In this document: piece by piece, positions 39,863-55,061 of the stretch
Numbering within the stretch: position 1 is the first letter of the stretch
Layout: the number at the start of each line of letters is the position of its first letter
Assembly (NCBI RefSeq): GCF_900215375.1
Contig: NZ_OBEF01000003.1
Location: 305,077-369,076, forward strand
Source of the DNA: Enterobacter sp. CC120223-11
GTDB lineage: Bacteria; Pseudomonadota; Gammaproteobacteria; Enterobacterales; Enterobacteriaceae
Direction: 5' to 3'
DNA: 64,000 bases
The notes under the pieces: model-generated
Database searches by the model: none
Told to the model about the DNA's origin: nothing
What the model saw: the letters and a program-made list of their open reading frames with translations, nothing else
Made by a program: the position numbers and the translations under genes

Positions 39863-40989
39863 AGAAATTAAAAGTAATGTCTGTTGTCGGTACCCGTCCT
39901 GAAATTATTCGCTTGTCGCGTGTTTTGGCAAAACTTGATCAGCATTGCGAACATATTATTGTCCATACAGGACAGAACTATGACTTCGAGTTGAATGAAG
40001 TTTTTTTTAACGACCTAGGCGTTAGAAAACCAGATTATTTTTTAAGTGCTGCGGGTAAGAACGCAGCGACTACCATCGGACAAGTAATCATTAAGGTTGA
40101 TGAAGTTCTTGAAGAAGTTAAGCCTGATGCGATGCTAGTCTTAGGTGACACCAACTCTTGCATTTCAGCCTTGCCAGCAAAACGTCGTAAAATTCCTATT
40201 TTCCATATGGAAGCTGGTAATCGCTGTTTTGACCAACGCGTTCCAGAGGAAACCAACCGTCGAATCGTAGATCATACAGCAGATGTTAATCTAACCTACA
40301 GCACAATTGCACGTGATTATTTATTGAGCGAGGGGCTACCGGCTGATCGTGTCATAAAAACTGGCAGCCCAATGTATGAAGTTCTTTCTCATTATATGGA
40401 TCAAATTGATAGTTCTGATGTGGTTGAACGTTTAGGACTTGAGAAAAATAATTTTTTTGTTGTCAGCGCACACCGTGAAGAAAATGTAGATTCACCTAAA
40501 CAGTTAGAAAAATTAGCATTGATTCTTAACACTATTTCGGAGAAGTATGATGTCCCTGTGATTATTTCTACTCATCCAAGAACCCGTAACAGAATTGAGG
40601 CTGCTGGTATTGTTTTTCATAAAAACATACAACTACTTAAGCCTTTAGGTTTCCATGATTATAATAATTTGCAGAAAAACTCAAAGGCCGTTTTATCCGA
40701 TAGCGGTACCATCACTGAAGAATCATCAATCATGAACTTCCCCGCGATTAATATTCGTGAAGCCCATGAAAGACCCGAGGGTTTTGAAGAGGCTTCAGTT
40801 ATGATGGTTGGGCTGGAAGTTGAACGCGTATTGCAGGCTTTATCAATTCTTGAGATTCAACCACGTGGCACTGAACGTTTGCTACGCCAGGTTGCTGATT
40901 ACAGCATGCCAAACGTCTCTGATAAAGTGGTGAGAATTATCCATTCTTATACAGATTATGTTAAGAGAGTGGTCTGGAAAGAGTATTAA
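39859..40989 (+). CDS. fnlC: UDP-FucNAc C2-epimerase FnlC
   Basis: Third enzyme, epimerising C2 to give UDP-L-FucNAc. 376 residues of the WecB-like non-hydrolysing UDP-GlcNAc 2-epimerase fold. Visible signatures: VGTRPEIIRLSRVL at the start, GDTNS near residue 95, EAGNRCFDQRVPEETNRR near 120, and SDSGTITEESS near 280. Overlaps fnlB by four bases and ends one base into wbuB. Together fnlA-B-C form a complete pathway. Confidence 0.94.
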   Translation: MKKLKVMSVVGTRPEIIRLSRVLAKLDQHCEHIIVHTGQNYDFELNEVFFNDLGVRKPDYFLSAAGKNAATTIGQVIIKVDEVLEEVKPDAMLVLGDTNSCISALPAKRRKIPIFHMEAGNRCFDQRVPEETNRRIVDHTADVNLTYSTIARDYLLSEGLPADRVIKTGSPMYEVLSHYMDQIDSSDVVERLGLEKNNFFVVSAHREENVDSPKQLEKLALILNTISEKYDVPVIISTHPRTRNRIEAAGIVFHKNIQLLKPLGFHDYNNLQKNSKAVLSDSGTITEESSIMNFPAINIREAHERPEGFEEASVMMVGLEVERVLQALSILEIQPRGTERLLRQVADYSMPNVSDKVVRIIHSYTDYVKRVVWKEY

Positions 40990-42203
40990 TGAAACTTGCT
41001 CTTATAATCGATGATTATTTGCCCAATAGCACGCGGGTGGGGGCTAAAATGTTCCATGAACTCGCAGTTGAGCTTCTTCAGAATGGTCATCAAGTTACGG
41101 TTATTACACCTGAGATAAATGCCAGTCAGTGTTTCAGTACTGATAATATTGATGGCGTCGAAGTTTGGCGCTTCGATAGTGGACCGATTAAAGATGTGTC
41201 TAAATATCAGCGTGCGATCAATGAAACATTGCTATCATTTAGGGCGTGGCGTTCGCTTAAATCAAAGGTTAATGAAAACACTTTTGATGGGGTTATTTAC
41301 TATTCTCCCTCAATTTTTTGGGGGAGATTAGTTTATAACATTAAGAAAAAGTGTGGATGTCCCGCTTATCTTGTCTTGCGCGACATGTTTCCTCAGTGGG
41401 TAATAGATGCCGGTATGCTTCGAAGTGGTTCTTTGCTGGATAAGTATTTTCGCTTTTTTGAGCAATATTCTTACGAACAGGCCGATGGTATTGGTTTGAT
41501 GTCTGATAGAAATCTTGAATTATTCCAATCTCAGAACAGAACTCTACCCTGCGAAGTGCTGAGGAATTGGGCTAGTCTCACTGCCCATGTCTCTTATGAA
41601 GATGAAAGCACATCTTTTCGTAAGCGTCTTAATTTGCATGATAAAACGATTTTCTTCTATGGCGGGAATATCGGTCATGCTCAAGATATGGCAAATCTGA
41701 TGCGTCTCGCTAAAAAGATGCAAATCCATCCCCAGGCTCATTTTTTATTTGTTGGGCAAGGCGATGAAGTTGATTTGATCAATCGCCTCGCAACTGATTG
41801 GAAATTATCGAATTTTTCCTATCTACCGTCCATCAACCAGCAAGAGTTCAAGCGCTTACTCAGCGAAGTAGATGTTGGACTTTTCTCACTGTCTGCCAAT
41901 CACACTTCGCATAACTTTCCAGGAAAATTATTAGGCTACATGGTCCAGTCGTTACCCATTTTAGGAAGTGTCAATGAGGGTAATGACTTGATGGATATAG
42001 TTAATGCGAATCAGGCAGGGTTTATTCATTTGAATGGGCAAGATGGTGCTCTCTTTGCTTCAGCTGAACGTTTACTCCTTGACCAAAGCCTGCGCTCCAC
42101 TATAGGTGAAGGTGCTTATGAGTTGTTGATTAATCAGTTTTCCGTCCACTCAGCAGCCCAAGCTATACAAAATAAATTAGGAGCAAGTAATGCGCTTAAT
42201 TGA
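40989..42203 (+). CDS. wbuB: L-FucNAc glycosyltransferase WbuB
   Basis: 404 residues, GT4 family. N-terminal LALIIDDYLPNSTRVGAKMF and the stretch YLVLRDMFPQWVIDAGML are typical of WbuB, which transfers L-FucNAc in O antigens of E. coli O26 and other fnl-containing clusters. The donor region is HTSHNFPGKLLGYMVQSLPI near residue 310. Position directly after fnlABC supports FucNAc as donor sugar; the acceptor is unknown. Its start shares one base with the fnlC stop. Confidence 0.9.
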   Translation: MKLALIIDDYLPNSTRVGAKMFHELAVELLQNGHQVTVITPEINASQCFSTDNIDGVEVWRFDSGPIKDVSKYQRAINETLLSFRAWRSLKSKVNENTFDGVIYYSPSIFWGRLVYNIKKKCGCPAYLVLRDMFPQWVIDAGMLRSGSLLDKYFRFFEQYSYEQADGIGLMSDRNLELFQSQNRTLPCEVLRNWASLTAHVSYEDESTSFRKRLNLHDKTIFFYGGNIGHAQDMANLMRLAKKMQIHPQAHFLFVGQGDEVDLINRLATDWKLSNFSYLPSINQQEFKRLLSEVDVGLFSLSANHTSHNFPGKLLGYMVQSLPILGSVNEGNDLMDIVNANQAGFIHLNGQDGALFASAERLLLDQSLRSTIGEGAYELLINQFSVHSAAQAIQNKLGASNALN

Positions 42204-42597
42204 TGATATTAAACTTAATGCATTATTTGAGGATGCTCAGAGTTCAGTACGTAAAAGATCACATCTACTCTTACATTCTGATCATAATGAGAAAGTTCAG
42301 CGGCTGGTCATTGTGCTTGTGAAAGGTAGTTATGTTGAGCCTCATTATCATGAACTACCTCATCAATGGGAAATGTTTGTTGTTTCGGAAGGTTGCGTTC
42401 AAATTACACTCTATACCGCCGAAGGTGAGGTTCAATCAACATTCCTTGCAGGTCCTGGTACCGACACTGCCATCGTTGAATTTTCGCCCGGGGATATACA
42501 TAGCGTAGAATGCATGTCGGAAAGGGCTGTCATGATTGAAGTCAAAGAGGGGCCTTTCGACCCTCAGTTTGCTAAGGCGTCACCTGATTGGGCATAA
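42190..42597 (+). CDS. wbuC: WbuC family cupin protein
   Basis: 135 residues with a single cupin fold: metal-ligand region EPHYHELPHQWEMFVVSEG near 52-70 and GDIHSVE near 103. WbuC proteins regularly accompany wbuB at the gnd end of O-antigen clusters, but their function is not established. It overlaps wbuB by 14 bases and is the last gene of the O-antigen cluster. Confidence 0.9.
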   Translation: MRLIDDIKLNALFEDAQSSVRKRSHLLLHSDHNEKVQRLVIVLVKGSYVEPHYHELPHQWEMFVVSEGCVQITLYTAEGEVQSTFLAGPGTDTAIVEFSPGDIHSVECMSERAVMIEVKEGPFDPQFAKASPDWA

Positions 42598-42681
42598 GGC
42601 GATCAGTTAACAACGGTAATAAGCCACCAAATGCTACCCAAGTTGATGGTACCTGAGTTAACATCTTCCCCACATTCCAAG

Positions 42682-42700
42682 CCGCGCGCACCCTGCGCGG
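42682..42700 (+). other. GC-rich hairpin before gnd
   Basis: The stem CCGCGC/GCGCGG with a seven-base loop sits in the 128-base gap between wbuC and gnd, 26 bases before the gnd ATG. There is no T-run, so it is not a standard terminator. It could act in the gnd leader mRNA. It marks the return to high G+C sequence. Confidence 0.5.
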
Positions 42701-42725
42701 TGACCACACCTGACAGGAGTATGTA

Positions 42726-44132
42726 ATGTCCAAGCAACAGATCGGCGTCGTCGGTATGGCAGTGATGGGGCGCAACCTGGCGCTCAACATCGAAAGCCGT
42801 GGTTATACCGTCTCCATCTTCAACCGCTCCCGTGAAAAAACTGAAGAAGTGATTGCCGAGAACCCTGGCAAGAAACTGGCTCCTTTTTACACGGTGCAGG
42901 AGTTCGTCGAGTCTCTGGAAACACCACGCCGCATCCTGTTAATGGTGAAGGCGGGCGAGGGCACGGACAAAGCCATCGAATCACTTAAGCCTTACCTGGA
43001 TAAAGGCGACATCATCATTGAAGGCGGCAACTCATACTTCCCGGACACTGTTCGCCGTAACCGCGAGCTGTCAGCCGAAGGCTTCAACTTCATTGGTACC
43101 GGCGTGTCCGGCGGTGAAGAAGGCGCGCTGAAAGGCCCATCTATTATGCCTGGCGGCCAGAAGCACGCCTATGAGCTGGTTGCTCCAATCCTTACCAAAA
43201 TCGCTGCTGTTGCAGAAGACGGTGAGCCATGCGTGACCTATATCGGTCCGGACGGTGCGGGCCACTACGTGAAGATGGTTCACAACGGTATTGAATATGG
43301 CGACATGCAGCTGATTGCTGAAGCCTATTCTCTGCTGAAAGGCGGCCTGAAGCTTTCTAACGAAGAGCTAGCTCAGGTGTTCACCGAGTGGAACAACGGC
43401 GAGCTGAACAGCTATCTGATTGACATCACCAAAGATATCTTCACCAAGAAAGATGAAGAAGGTACATACCTGGTCGATGTGATCCTCGATGAAGCAGCTA
43501 ACAAAGGCACCGGTAAGTGGACCAGCCAGAGCTCCCTGGATCTCGGCGAGCCGCTGTCTCTGATTACCGAATCCGTGTTTGCTCGTTACATCTCCTCTTT
43601 GAAAGACCAGCGCGTTGCGGCTTCTAAAGTGCTGAGCGGTCCGCAGGCTAAGCCAGCGGGTGATAAAGCCGAATTCGTTGAGAAAGTGCGTCGTGCGCTG
43701 TATCTGGGCAAGATTGTTTCCTACGCTCAGGGCTTTTCTCAGCTGCGTGCGGCTTCCAACGAGTACAACTGGGACCTGAACTACGGTGAAATCGCGAAGA
43801 TCTTCCGTGCAGGTTGCATCATCCGTGCTCAGTTCCTGCAGAAAATCACCGATGCCTATGCTGAAAATGCCGACATCGCGAACCTGCTGCTGGCGCCATA
43901 CTTCAAGAAAATCGCAGACGACTACCAGCAGGCGCTGCGTGACGTTGTGGCTTACGCTGTTCAGAATGGTATTCCTGTACCAACGTTCTCTGCTGCTATC
44001 GCTTATTACGACAGCTACCGCGCAGAAGTCCTGCCTGCCAACCTGATTCAGGCGCAGCGTGACTACTTCGGTGCTCACACGTACAAGCGTACTGATAAAG
44101 AAGGCGTGTTCCACACAGAGTGGATGGAGTAA
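42726..44132 (+). CDS. gnd: 6-phosphogluconate dehydrogenase, decarboxylating
   Basis: Oxidative pentose phosphate pathway enzyme: 6-phosphogluconate to ribulose-5-phosphate, CO2 and NADPH. 468 residues, as in E. coli. NADP motif [15 protein letters not shown] at the start, [18 protein letters not shown] near residue 128, catalytic Lys in [17 protein letters not shown] near 180. GGAG precedes the ATG. Classical right flank of the enterobacterial O-antigen locus; its sequence is often mosaic from O-cluster exchange. Confidence 0.97.
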   Translation: MSKQQIGVVGMAVMGRNLALNIESRGYTVSIFNRSREKTEEVIAENPGKKLAPFYTVQEFVESLETPRRILLMVKAGEGTDKAIESLKPYLDKGDIIIEGGNSYFPDTVRRNRELSAEGFNFIGTGVSGGEEGALKGPSIMPGGQKHAYELVAPILTKIAAVAEDGEPCVTYIGPDGAGHYVKMVHNGIEYGDMQLIAEAYSLLKGGLKLSNEELAQVFTEWNNGELNSYLIDITKDIFTKKDEEGTYLVDVILDEAANKGTGKWTSQSSLDLGEPLSLITESVFARYISSLKDQRVAASKVLSGPQAKPAGDKAEFVEKVRRALYLGKIVSYAQGFSQLRAASNEYNWDLNYGEIAKIFRAGCIIRAQFLQKITDAYAENADIANLLLAPYFKKIADDYQQALRDVVAYAVQNGIPVPTFSAAIAYYDSYRAEVLPANLIQAQRDYFGAHTYKRTDKEGVFHTEWME

Positions 44133-44158
44133 TCGGATTTATTCCGTTGACTCAACAA

Positions 44159-44187
44159 GGCCCGGGGTTAATCTCCGGGCTTTTTTT
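44159..44187 (+). terminator. Terminator after gnd
   Basis: GCCCGG (44160-44165) pairs with CCGGGC (44175-44180) around the loop GGTTAATCT, followed by TTTTTTT. A standard intrinsic terminator 27 bases after the gnd stop. Confidence 0.9.
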
Positions 44188-44363
44188 ATCCAGAGGTTGC
44201 TCAAACACTCGAAGTAGTCTGAATATCACTTCAACAATACCCCAATTCACAGGCTTCGCCTTGACAGTGCCTCGACGCAAGAGGTAAAAACCCCCTCAGC
44301 TATTACTTCTCACGATGGCCCTGACGCCATCATTGCCCGGTTAACTGAAAAAAGTTGCGTCTA

Positions 44364-45530
44364 ATGAAAATTACAATTTCCGGTACAGGTTACGTCGGCC
44401 TTTCAAACGGCATTCTGATTGCCCAGCACCACGAAGTGGTAGCGCTGGACATCGTGCAGGCCAAAGTTGATATGCTCAATCAGAAGAAGTCGCCGATTGT
44501 CGATAAAGAGATTGAAGAGTACCTGGCGACTAAGCAGCTGAACTTCCGCGCTACGACAGATAAACAAGACGCGTACCGCGATGCGGACTACGTCATTATC
44601 GCCACGCCGACCGATTACGATCCTAAGACCAATTACTTCAATACCTCCAGCGTTGAGTCTGTGATCCGTGATGTGACTGAAATCAATCCGAATGCGGTGA
44701 TGATCATCAAGTCGACTATTCCGGTTGGCTTCACCAACGAGATTAAAGAACGTCTCGGTATCGACAACGTCTTCTTCTCGCCAGAATTCCTGCGTGAAGG
44801 GCGTGCCCTCTACGACAACCTGCATCCATCACGCATTGTGATTGGTGAGCAGTCTGAGCGTGCCGAACGTTTTGCGGCGCTGCTTCAAGAAGGGGCTATC
44901 AAAAAAGACATCCCGACGCTGTTCACTGATTCAACGGAAGCGGAAGCGATCAAGCTGTTCGCCAATACCTACCTGGCGCTGCGCGTGGCCTACTTCAACG
45001 AACTGGACAGCTATGCGGAAAGTCTGGGGCTGAACTCTCGCCAGATCATTGAAGGCGTTTGCCTCGACCCGCGTATCGGCAATCACTATAACAACCCATC
45101 ATTCGGCTACGGCGGCTACTGTCTGCCGAAAGATACCAAGCAGCTGCTGGCAAACTACGAATCCGTGCCTAATAACATTATTGGTGCGATTGTTGATGCT
45201 AACCGAACGCGCAAAGATTTTGTTGCGGACTCTATCCTGGCCCGTAAACCGAAAGTGGTGGGCGTGTATCGTCTGATCATGAAGAGCGGTTCTGACAACT
45301 TCCGTGCATCCTCCATTCAGGGGATTATGAAGCGTATCAAAGCCAAAGGTGTGCAGGTCATCATTTACGAACCAGTGATGCAGGAAGATGAATTCTTCCA
45401 CTCACGCGTGGTGCGCGACCTGGATGCATTCAAGCAGGAAGCTGACGTCATTATCTCCAACCGTATGGCGAAAGAGCTGGATGACGTGGCGGAGAAAGTT
45501 TATACCCGCGATTTATTCGGCAACGACTGA
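44364..45530 (+). CDS. ugd: UDP-glucose 6-dehydrogenase
   Basis: Oxidises UDP-glucose to UDP-glucuronate, the precursor of the GlcA in colanic acid and of UDP-GalA and aminoarabinose. 388 residues, equal to E. coli. NAD motif [11 protein letters not shown] near residue 5, SPEFLREG near 140, and the catalytic cysteine in [15 protein letters not shown] near residue 260. ATG 44364 gives the known start [12 protein letters not shown]; the in-frame start nine bases upstream is less likely. Convergent with uge. Confidence 0.96.
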   Translation: MKITISGTGYVGLSNGILIAQHHEVVALDIVQAKVDMLNQKKSPIVDKEIEEYLATKQLNFRATTDKQDAYRDADYVIIATPTDYDPKTNYFNTSSVESVIRDVTEINPNAVMIIKSTIPVGFTNEIKERLGIDNVFFSPEFLREGRALYDNLHPSRIVIGEQSERAERFAALLQEGAIKKDIPTLFTDSTEAEAIKLFANTYLALRVAYFNELDSYAESLGLNSRQIIEGVCLDPRIGNHYNNPSFGYGGYCLPKDTKQLLANYESVPNNIIGAIVDANRTRKDFVADSILARKPKVVGVYRLIMKSGSDNFRASSIQGIMKRIKAKGVQVIIYEPVMQEDEFFHSRVVRDLDAFKQEADVIISNRMAKELDDVAEKVYTRDLFGND

Positions 45531-45550
45531 TACATTTTCGGATGCACAAA

Positions 45551-45580
45551 AAAGGCCCTCAATGAGGGCCTTTCTCGTTT
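45551..45580. terminator. Bidirectional terminator between ugd and uge
   Basis: AAAGGCCCTC and GAGGGCCTTT (45551-45560, 45564-45573) form a 10-base-pair stem with a three-base loop. A-rich sequence lies to the left and T-rich sequence to the right, so it can act for both convergent genes. Confidence 0.88.
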
Positions 45581-45598
45581 TTGGAATTAGCTACCGAA

Positions 45599-46603
45599 TC
45601 AGACGTTGTAAAAGCCGCGGTACCAGTCAACGAAGTTTTTCACGCCGTCCTTCACTGAGGTTTCCGGCTTAAAGCCAGTGACGGCTTGCAGAGGCTGCGT
45701 ATCGGCGCTGGTCTCCAGAACATCGCCTGGCTGAATCGGCATCATGTTTTTGACAGCTTCAATGCCCAGCGCTTCTTCCAGCGCGGTGATGTAATCCATT
45801 AGCTCCACCGGAGAACTGTTACCGATGTTGTAGACGTGATAAGGGGCTGAACTGGTGGCCGGGGAGCCTGTTTCAACCGTCCACTCTGGATTTGCCTGCG
45901 GAATAACGTCCTGCAGACGGATAATAGCTTCCGCGATGTCGTCGATATAGGTGAAGTCACGCTTCATTTTACCGTGGTTATAGACGTCGATAGGTTTGCC
46001 TTCGAGCATCGCTTTGGTGAACTTGAACAGCGCCATGTCCGGGCGGCCCCATGGGCCATACACGGTAAAGAAGCGCAGGCCGGTGGTCGGCAAACCATAC
46101 AGATGCGAATAGGTGTGCGACATCAGCTCGTTGGCTTTCTTGGTGGCGGCGTACAGCGACACCGGATGATCGACTGAATCATCAGTGGAGAAAGGCATTT
46201 TGCGGTTCAGGCCGTAAACCGAGCTGGACGAAGCATACAGAAGGTGCTGAACCTTGTTGTGGCGACAGCCTTCCAGCACGTTCAAATGGCCAATCAGATT
46301 GGCATCGGCGTAGGCATGTGGGTTTTCCAGGGAGTAACGGACGCCCGCCTGGGCGGCCAGGTGAATAACCCGGTCAAAATTCTCGTCGGCAAACAGGGCT
46401 GCCATAGCTTCGCGGTCGGCAAGATCGATTTTATGGAAGCTGAAACCTGGCTTTTGCAGCAGATCGAGACGCGCCTGTTTCAGGCTGACGTCATAGTAGT
46501 CGTTGAGATTATCGATCCCGACAACCTGATGACCCGCCTGCAGAAGACGCTCACTGACGTGGAAGCCGATAAAACCGGCCGCGCCGGTAACCAGGTATTT
46601 CAT
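45599..46603 (-). CDS. uge: UDP-glucuronate 4-epimerase
   Basis: 334-residue extended SDR. NAD motif GAAGFIGFH at residues 7-15, catalytic pair Y151 and K155 in YAATKKAN, and the UDP-uronate epimerase features [12 protein letters not shown] and [15 protein letters not shown]. The closest family is Uge/GalE-like epimerases that interconvert UDP-GlcA and UDP-GalA (known from Klebsiella LPS and capsule). Its place next to ugd, whose product is its substrate, supports this. Not present at this site in E. coli K-12. It is transcribed toward ugd and away from wzz. Confidence 0.9.
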   Translation of the reverse strand: MKYLVTGAAGFIGFHVSERLLQAGHQVVGIDNLNDYYDVSLKQARLDLLQKPGFSFHKIDLADREAMAALFADENFDRVIHLAAQAGVRYSLENPHAYADANLIGHLNVLEGCRHNKVQHLLYASSSSVYGLNRKMPFSTDDSVDHPVSLYAATKKANELMSHTYSHLYGLPTTGLRFFTVYGPWGRPDMALFKFTKAMLEGKPIDVYNHGKMKRDFTYIDDIAEAIIRLQDVIPQANPEWTVETGSPATSSAPYHVYNIGNSSPVELMDYITALEEALGIEAVKNMMPIQPGDVLETSADTQPLQAVTGFKPETSVKDGVKNFVDWYRGFYNV

Positions 46604-46841
46604 CTTAATTCCTCAAATACTGACCATAAAATCGCCATGTCGCGACGGGTACAACTGAAAGCAAAATCATACCGTTAGCTGGCGAAAAAAGATAATCGTT
46701 ATCTACAATTAGCGTAGCCCGTTTTTTCGGTTAATTTCGTCGGATTCGGGCATTATTCTTATAGTAATTCTGATGGGCGTAAGTAGACTATCCGCCCTTG
46801 TGGGCTTTTCTGAAGTTTTCTTTAATGCGGTTAAGGTTGGT

Positions 46842-47846
46842 ATGACTCAGGACAATTATAAAAGCAACTCCGGTCAGCGTAGCGAGCCGGAGCAGATTGA
46901 TCTTATCGATTTGATTGTGCAGATCTGGCGTGGGAAGGTCACCATCATCGTGTGTGTGATTGTAGCCATTCTGCTTGCAGCAGGTTATCTCATGGTTGCT
47001 AAGGAGAAATGGACCTCCACAGCAATTATCACGCAACCGGATTCAGGGCAGGTTTCCGGATACTCTAACGCAATGAACATCCTCTATGCTTTAAGCGCAC
47101 CTACTATCGGTACCATCCAGCAGGATTTTATCACCCGCTTTAACTCTTCTTTCTCAGCACTGTCCGAATCCCTGGATAACCAGGAAGAGCCGGAAAAACT
47201 GGATATCGAAACGGCTGTGAAGGGGCAGAACCTGCCGCTTCGTGTTTCATACACAGCCCCGTCAGCTGAAGAGGCGCAGAAAACGCTGGCGCACTATATT
47301 CAGCAGGTGGATGAAGGGGTTGCAAAAGCGGTGGGCGGCGATCTCAAAGCGAACATCGACGCCCGCAAAGAAGCCCTTGAGCAGTCACTGACTACTCAGG
47401 AGAAAGTGGCTACCGAGCAGAAAGCGTTACGTATCGCGCAGATCACTCAGGCGTTGACCATTGCCGAGCAGTCGAAGATCAAGATGCCGCAGGTTCAGCA
47501 GGCCGATCAGGTTTCGCAGGACACCATGTTTATGCTGGGCAGCGATGCACTCAGCGCGATGGTGAAAAACGAATCCACGCGTCCGTTGACGTTCCCGGAC
47601 AGCTATTATCAGACGCGCCAGACCCTGTTCGATATCGAGAATCTGATGAGCGGTGACAATAAAGAGGAACTGAAGCCTTCGAACATCCACGCTTATCGTT
47701 ACGTCATGAAGCCAACTTTGCCTATCCGTCGTGACAGCCCGAAACGTGCGATTATCCTTGTCCTTTCCATGCTGCTGGGCGGTCTGGTCGGAGCCGGTAT
47801 CGTGTTGGGCCGCAACGCACTGCGTAATTACCAGCCTAAAGCCTAA
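46842..47846 (+). CDS. wzzB: O-antigen chain length determinant protein Wzz
   Basis: Inner-membrane polysaccharide co-polymerase (class 1) that sets the modal length of O-antigen chains made by Wzy. 334 residues, slightly longer than E. coli WzzB (about 326). Transmembrane helices lie at about 33-52 and 304-324, with a coiled-coil-rich periplasmic domain between. The Pro-rich segment before the second helix reads PTLPIRRDSPKRA. ATG 46842 (MTQDNYKSNS) is chosen; the frame opens upstream to 46773, but the extra residues have no family support. Confidence 0.94.
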   Translation: MTQDNYKSNSGQRSEPEQIDLIDLIVQIWRGKVTIIVCVIVAILLAAGYLMVAKEKWTSTAIITQPDSGQVSGYSNAMNILYALSAPTIGTIQQDFITRFNSSFSALSESLDNQEEPEKLDIETAVKGQNLPLRVSYTAPSAEEAQKTLAHYIQQVDEGVAKAVGGDLKANIDARKEALEQSLTTQEKVATEQKALRIAQITQALTIAEQSKIKMPQVQQADQVSQDTMFMLGSDALSAMVKNESTRPLTFPDSYYQTRQTLFDIENLMSGDNKEELKPSNIHAYRYVMKPTLPIRRDSPKRAIILVLSMLLGGLVGAGIVLGRNALRNYQPKA

Positions 47847-47860
47847 ACGTTTTAGACAAT

Positions 47861-47895
47861 AAAAAACCGGGCCCTGTTATGAGCCCGGTTTTTTT
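47861..47895. terminator. Terminator between convergent wzz and his operon
   Basis: AAAAAACCGGGC and GCCCGGTTTTTTT (47861-47872, 47883-47895) form a strong stem with U-runs on either strand. It ends wzz and, read from the reverse strand, the his operon. Confidence 0.9.
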
Positions 47896-47909
47896 ACGCC
47901 TGCTGAGTG

Positions 47910-48502
47910 CTATTGATGACGTTTACGCAGATTCTCAATCACCGTGGTTAAATCCAGGTCCTGATCCTGCAGCAGCACCAACAGGTGATACATCAGGTCA
48001 GAGGCCTCGTTTGTCAGCTCATGGCGATCGTTCACGGTAGCGGCCAGGGCGGTTTCCACGCCTTCTTCACCTACTTTCTGCGCGATACGTTTAGTTCCGC
48101 TGGCGTACAGTTTTGCGGTATAGGAGCTTGCCGGGTCGGCCGTTTTGCGCTCTGCCAGCAGTTGCTCCAGCTGATAAAGGAAGAGCCACTGGTGAGACGT
48201 TTCGCCAAAGCAGCTTGAGGTGCCTTTGTGGCAGGTCGGGCCGATTGGGTTGACCAGCACCAGCAGCGTGTCGTTGTCACAGTCTGGGGTAATACTGACA
48301 ACGTTCAGGAAGTTACCGGAGGTTTCCCCCTTGGTCCACAAACGCTGTTTTGTGCGGGAATAAAATGTGACCTTTCCGCTTTCCTGCGTTTTTGCCAGCG
48401 CGTCCTGATTCATGTAGCCCAGCATCAGCACTTCACCGGATACCGCGTGTTGCACAATGGCGGGCATCAGTCCGTCGGTTTTTTCCCAGTCCAGTTGTTC
48501 TG

Positions 48503-48506
<4 letters not shown>
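47910..48506 (-). CDS. hisI: Bifunctional phosphoribosyl-AMP cyclohydrolase / phosphoribosyl-ATP pyrophosphatase
   Basis: Also called hisIE. Catalyses steps 2 and 3 of histidine synthesis. 198 residues: PRA-CH domain (about 1-112, with [20 protein letters not shown] and the Zn ligand Cys in [12 protein letters not shown]) then the PRA-PH domain (about 115-198, with [11 protein letters not shown]). The start [12 protein letters not shown] is a few residues shorter than in E. coli (203). Last gene of the operon; ATG overlaps the hisF stop by four bases. Confidence 0.96.
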
Positions 48507-54011
<5,505 letters not shown>

Positions 54012-54017
54012 GGTCGG

Positions 54018-54917
54018 TTACTCCATCATCTTCTCAATTGGCAGCACCAGAATGGAGCTGGCCCCGAGCGCTTTCAGTTTTTCCATGGTTTCCCAGAACA
54101 GGGTTTCGCTGCTGACCATGTGCATCGCCACGCGCTGCTGATCGCCTGCCAGTGGCAGAATGGTCGGACGCTCGGCACCTGGCAGCAGGGCAATCACTTC
54201 TTCCAGGCGCTCGGTTGGCGCGTGCATCATGATGTATTTCGATTCACGGGCCTGAATCACGCCCTGAATACGGGTCAGCAGTTTGTCGATCAGCTGTTGC
54301 TTGGCTTCCGGCATCTCGCCGTCGCGCTGAATGAGGCAGGCTTTGGAACGATAAATGACTTCCACTTCGCGCAGGCCGTTGGCCTCAAGCGTTGCTCCCG
54401 TAGAGACGAGGTCGCAGATGGCATCAGCCAGACCCGCGCGCGGAGCCACTTCTACGGAGCCGTTCAGAAGACAGGATTTGAACGAGATACCTTTCTGATC
54501 GAGGTAGCGCTTTAGCAGGTGCGGATAGGACGTGGCGATGCGCTTACCGTCCAGCGCGGCCGGGCCGTCCCAGGCTTCGTCAACCGGGGTGGCGAGCGAC
54601 AGGCGGCAGCCGCCAAAGTCCAGGCGACGCAGAGTGAAATAGCGCGGATCTTCGCCCTGTGCGCGGCGGGTCAGCAGCTCTTCTTCCAGCACGTTTTCGC
54701 CGATGATGCCGAGGTCAACTACGCCATCCATCACCAGGCCTGGAATGTCGTCGTCACGCACGCGCAGAATGTCGATCGGCATATTTTCTGCCAGCGCAAT
54801 CAGGCGCTGAGTGTGCAGATTGATTTTTATGCCACAGCGTGCCAGCAATTCGCGTGAATCATCGCTTAAGCGCCCGGATTTCTGCATAGCTATGCGTAAA
54901 CGGCTCTTGTCTGTCAT
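54018..54917 (-). CDS. hisG: ATP phosphoribosyltransferase (long form)
   Basis: First and feedback-inhibited step of histidine synthesis. 299 residues, equal to E. coli: catalytic domains then a C-terminal ACT-like regulatory domain (from about 225). Signature [16 protein letters not shown] near residue 115 and [13 protein letters not shown] near 175. ATG 54917 was chosen over an in-frame start ten codons upstream because it gives [17 protein letters not shown] as in E. coli. Confidence 0.97.
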   Translation of the reverse strand: MTDKSRLRIAMQKSGRLSDDSRELLARCGIKINLHTQRLIALAENMPIDILRVRDDDIPGLVMDGVVDLGIIGENVLEEELLTRRAQGEDPRYFTLRRLDFGGCRLSLATPVDEAWDGPAALDGKRIATSYPHLLKRYLDQKGISFKSCLLNGSVEVAPRAGLADAICDLVSTGATLEANGLREVEVIYRSKACLIQRDGEMPEAKQQLIDKLLTRIQGVIQARESKYIMMHAPTERLEEVIALLPGAERPTILPLAGDQQRVAMHMVSSETLFWETMEKLKALGASSILVLPIEKMME

Positions 54918-54961
54918 TTTATTATCCTCGTATCCTGTCTGAATCACTGAAAACCTGCGTC

Positions 54962-55003
54962 CAAAAAAAAGCCCCCGGAAGTGCGATCTTCCGGGGGCTT
55001 TCT
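54962..55003 (-). terminator. his operon attenuator (terminator hairpin)
   Basis: Read on the reverse strand, AAGCCCCCGGAAG pairs with CTTCCGGGGGCTT around a short loop and is followed by a run of eight T. It lies between hisL and hisG and is the rho-independent terminator of the histidine attenuation system. Confidence 0.93.
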
Positions 55004-55061
55004 CTTGCGTTCTGCACCACTGGAAGATCTAACCGTCTTCCAGCACACATCGCCTGAAAGA

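Noticed and set aside
30331..42597. Insertion sequence or prophage as the source of A+T-rich DNA
   Set aside because: Every gene in the stretch fits O-antigen synthesis; no transposase, integrase or phage gene seen.
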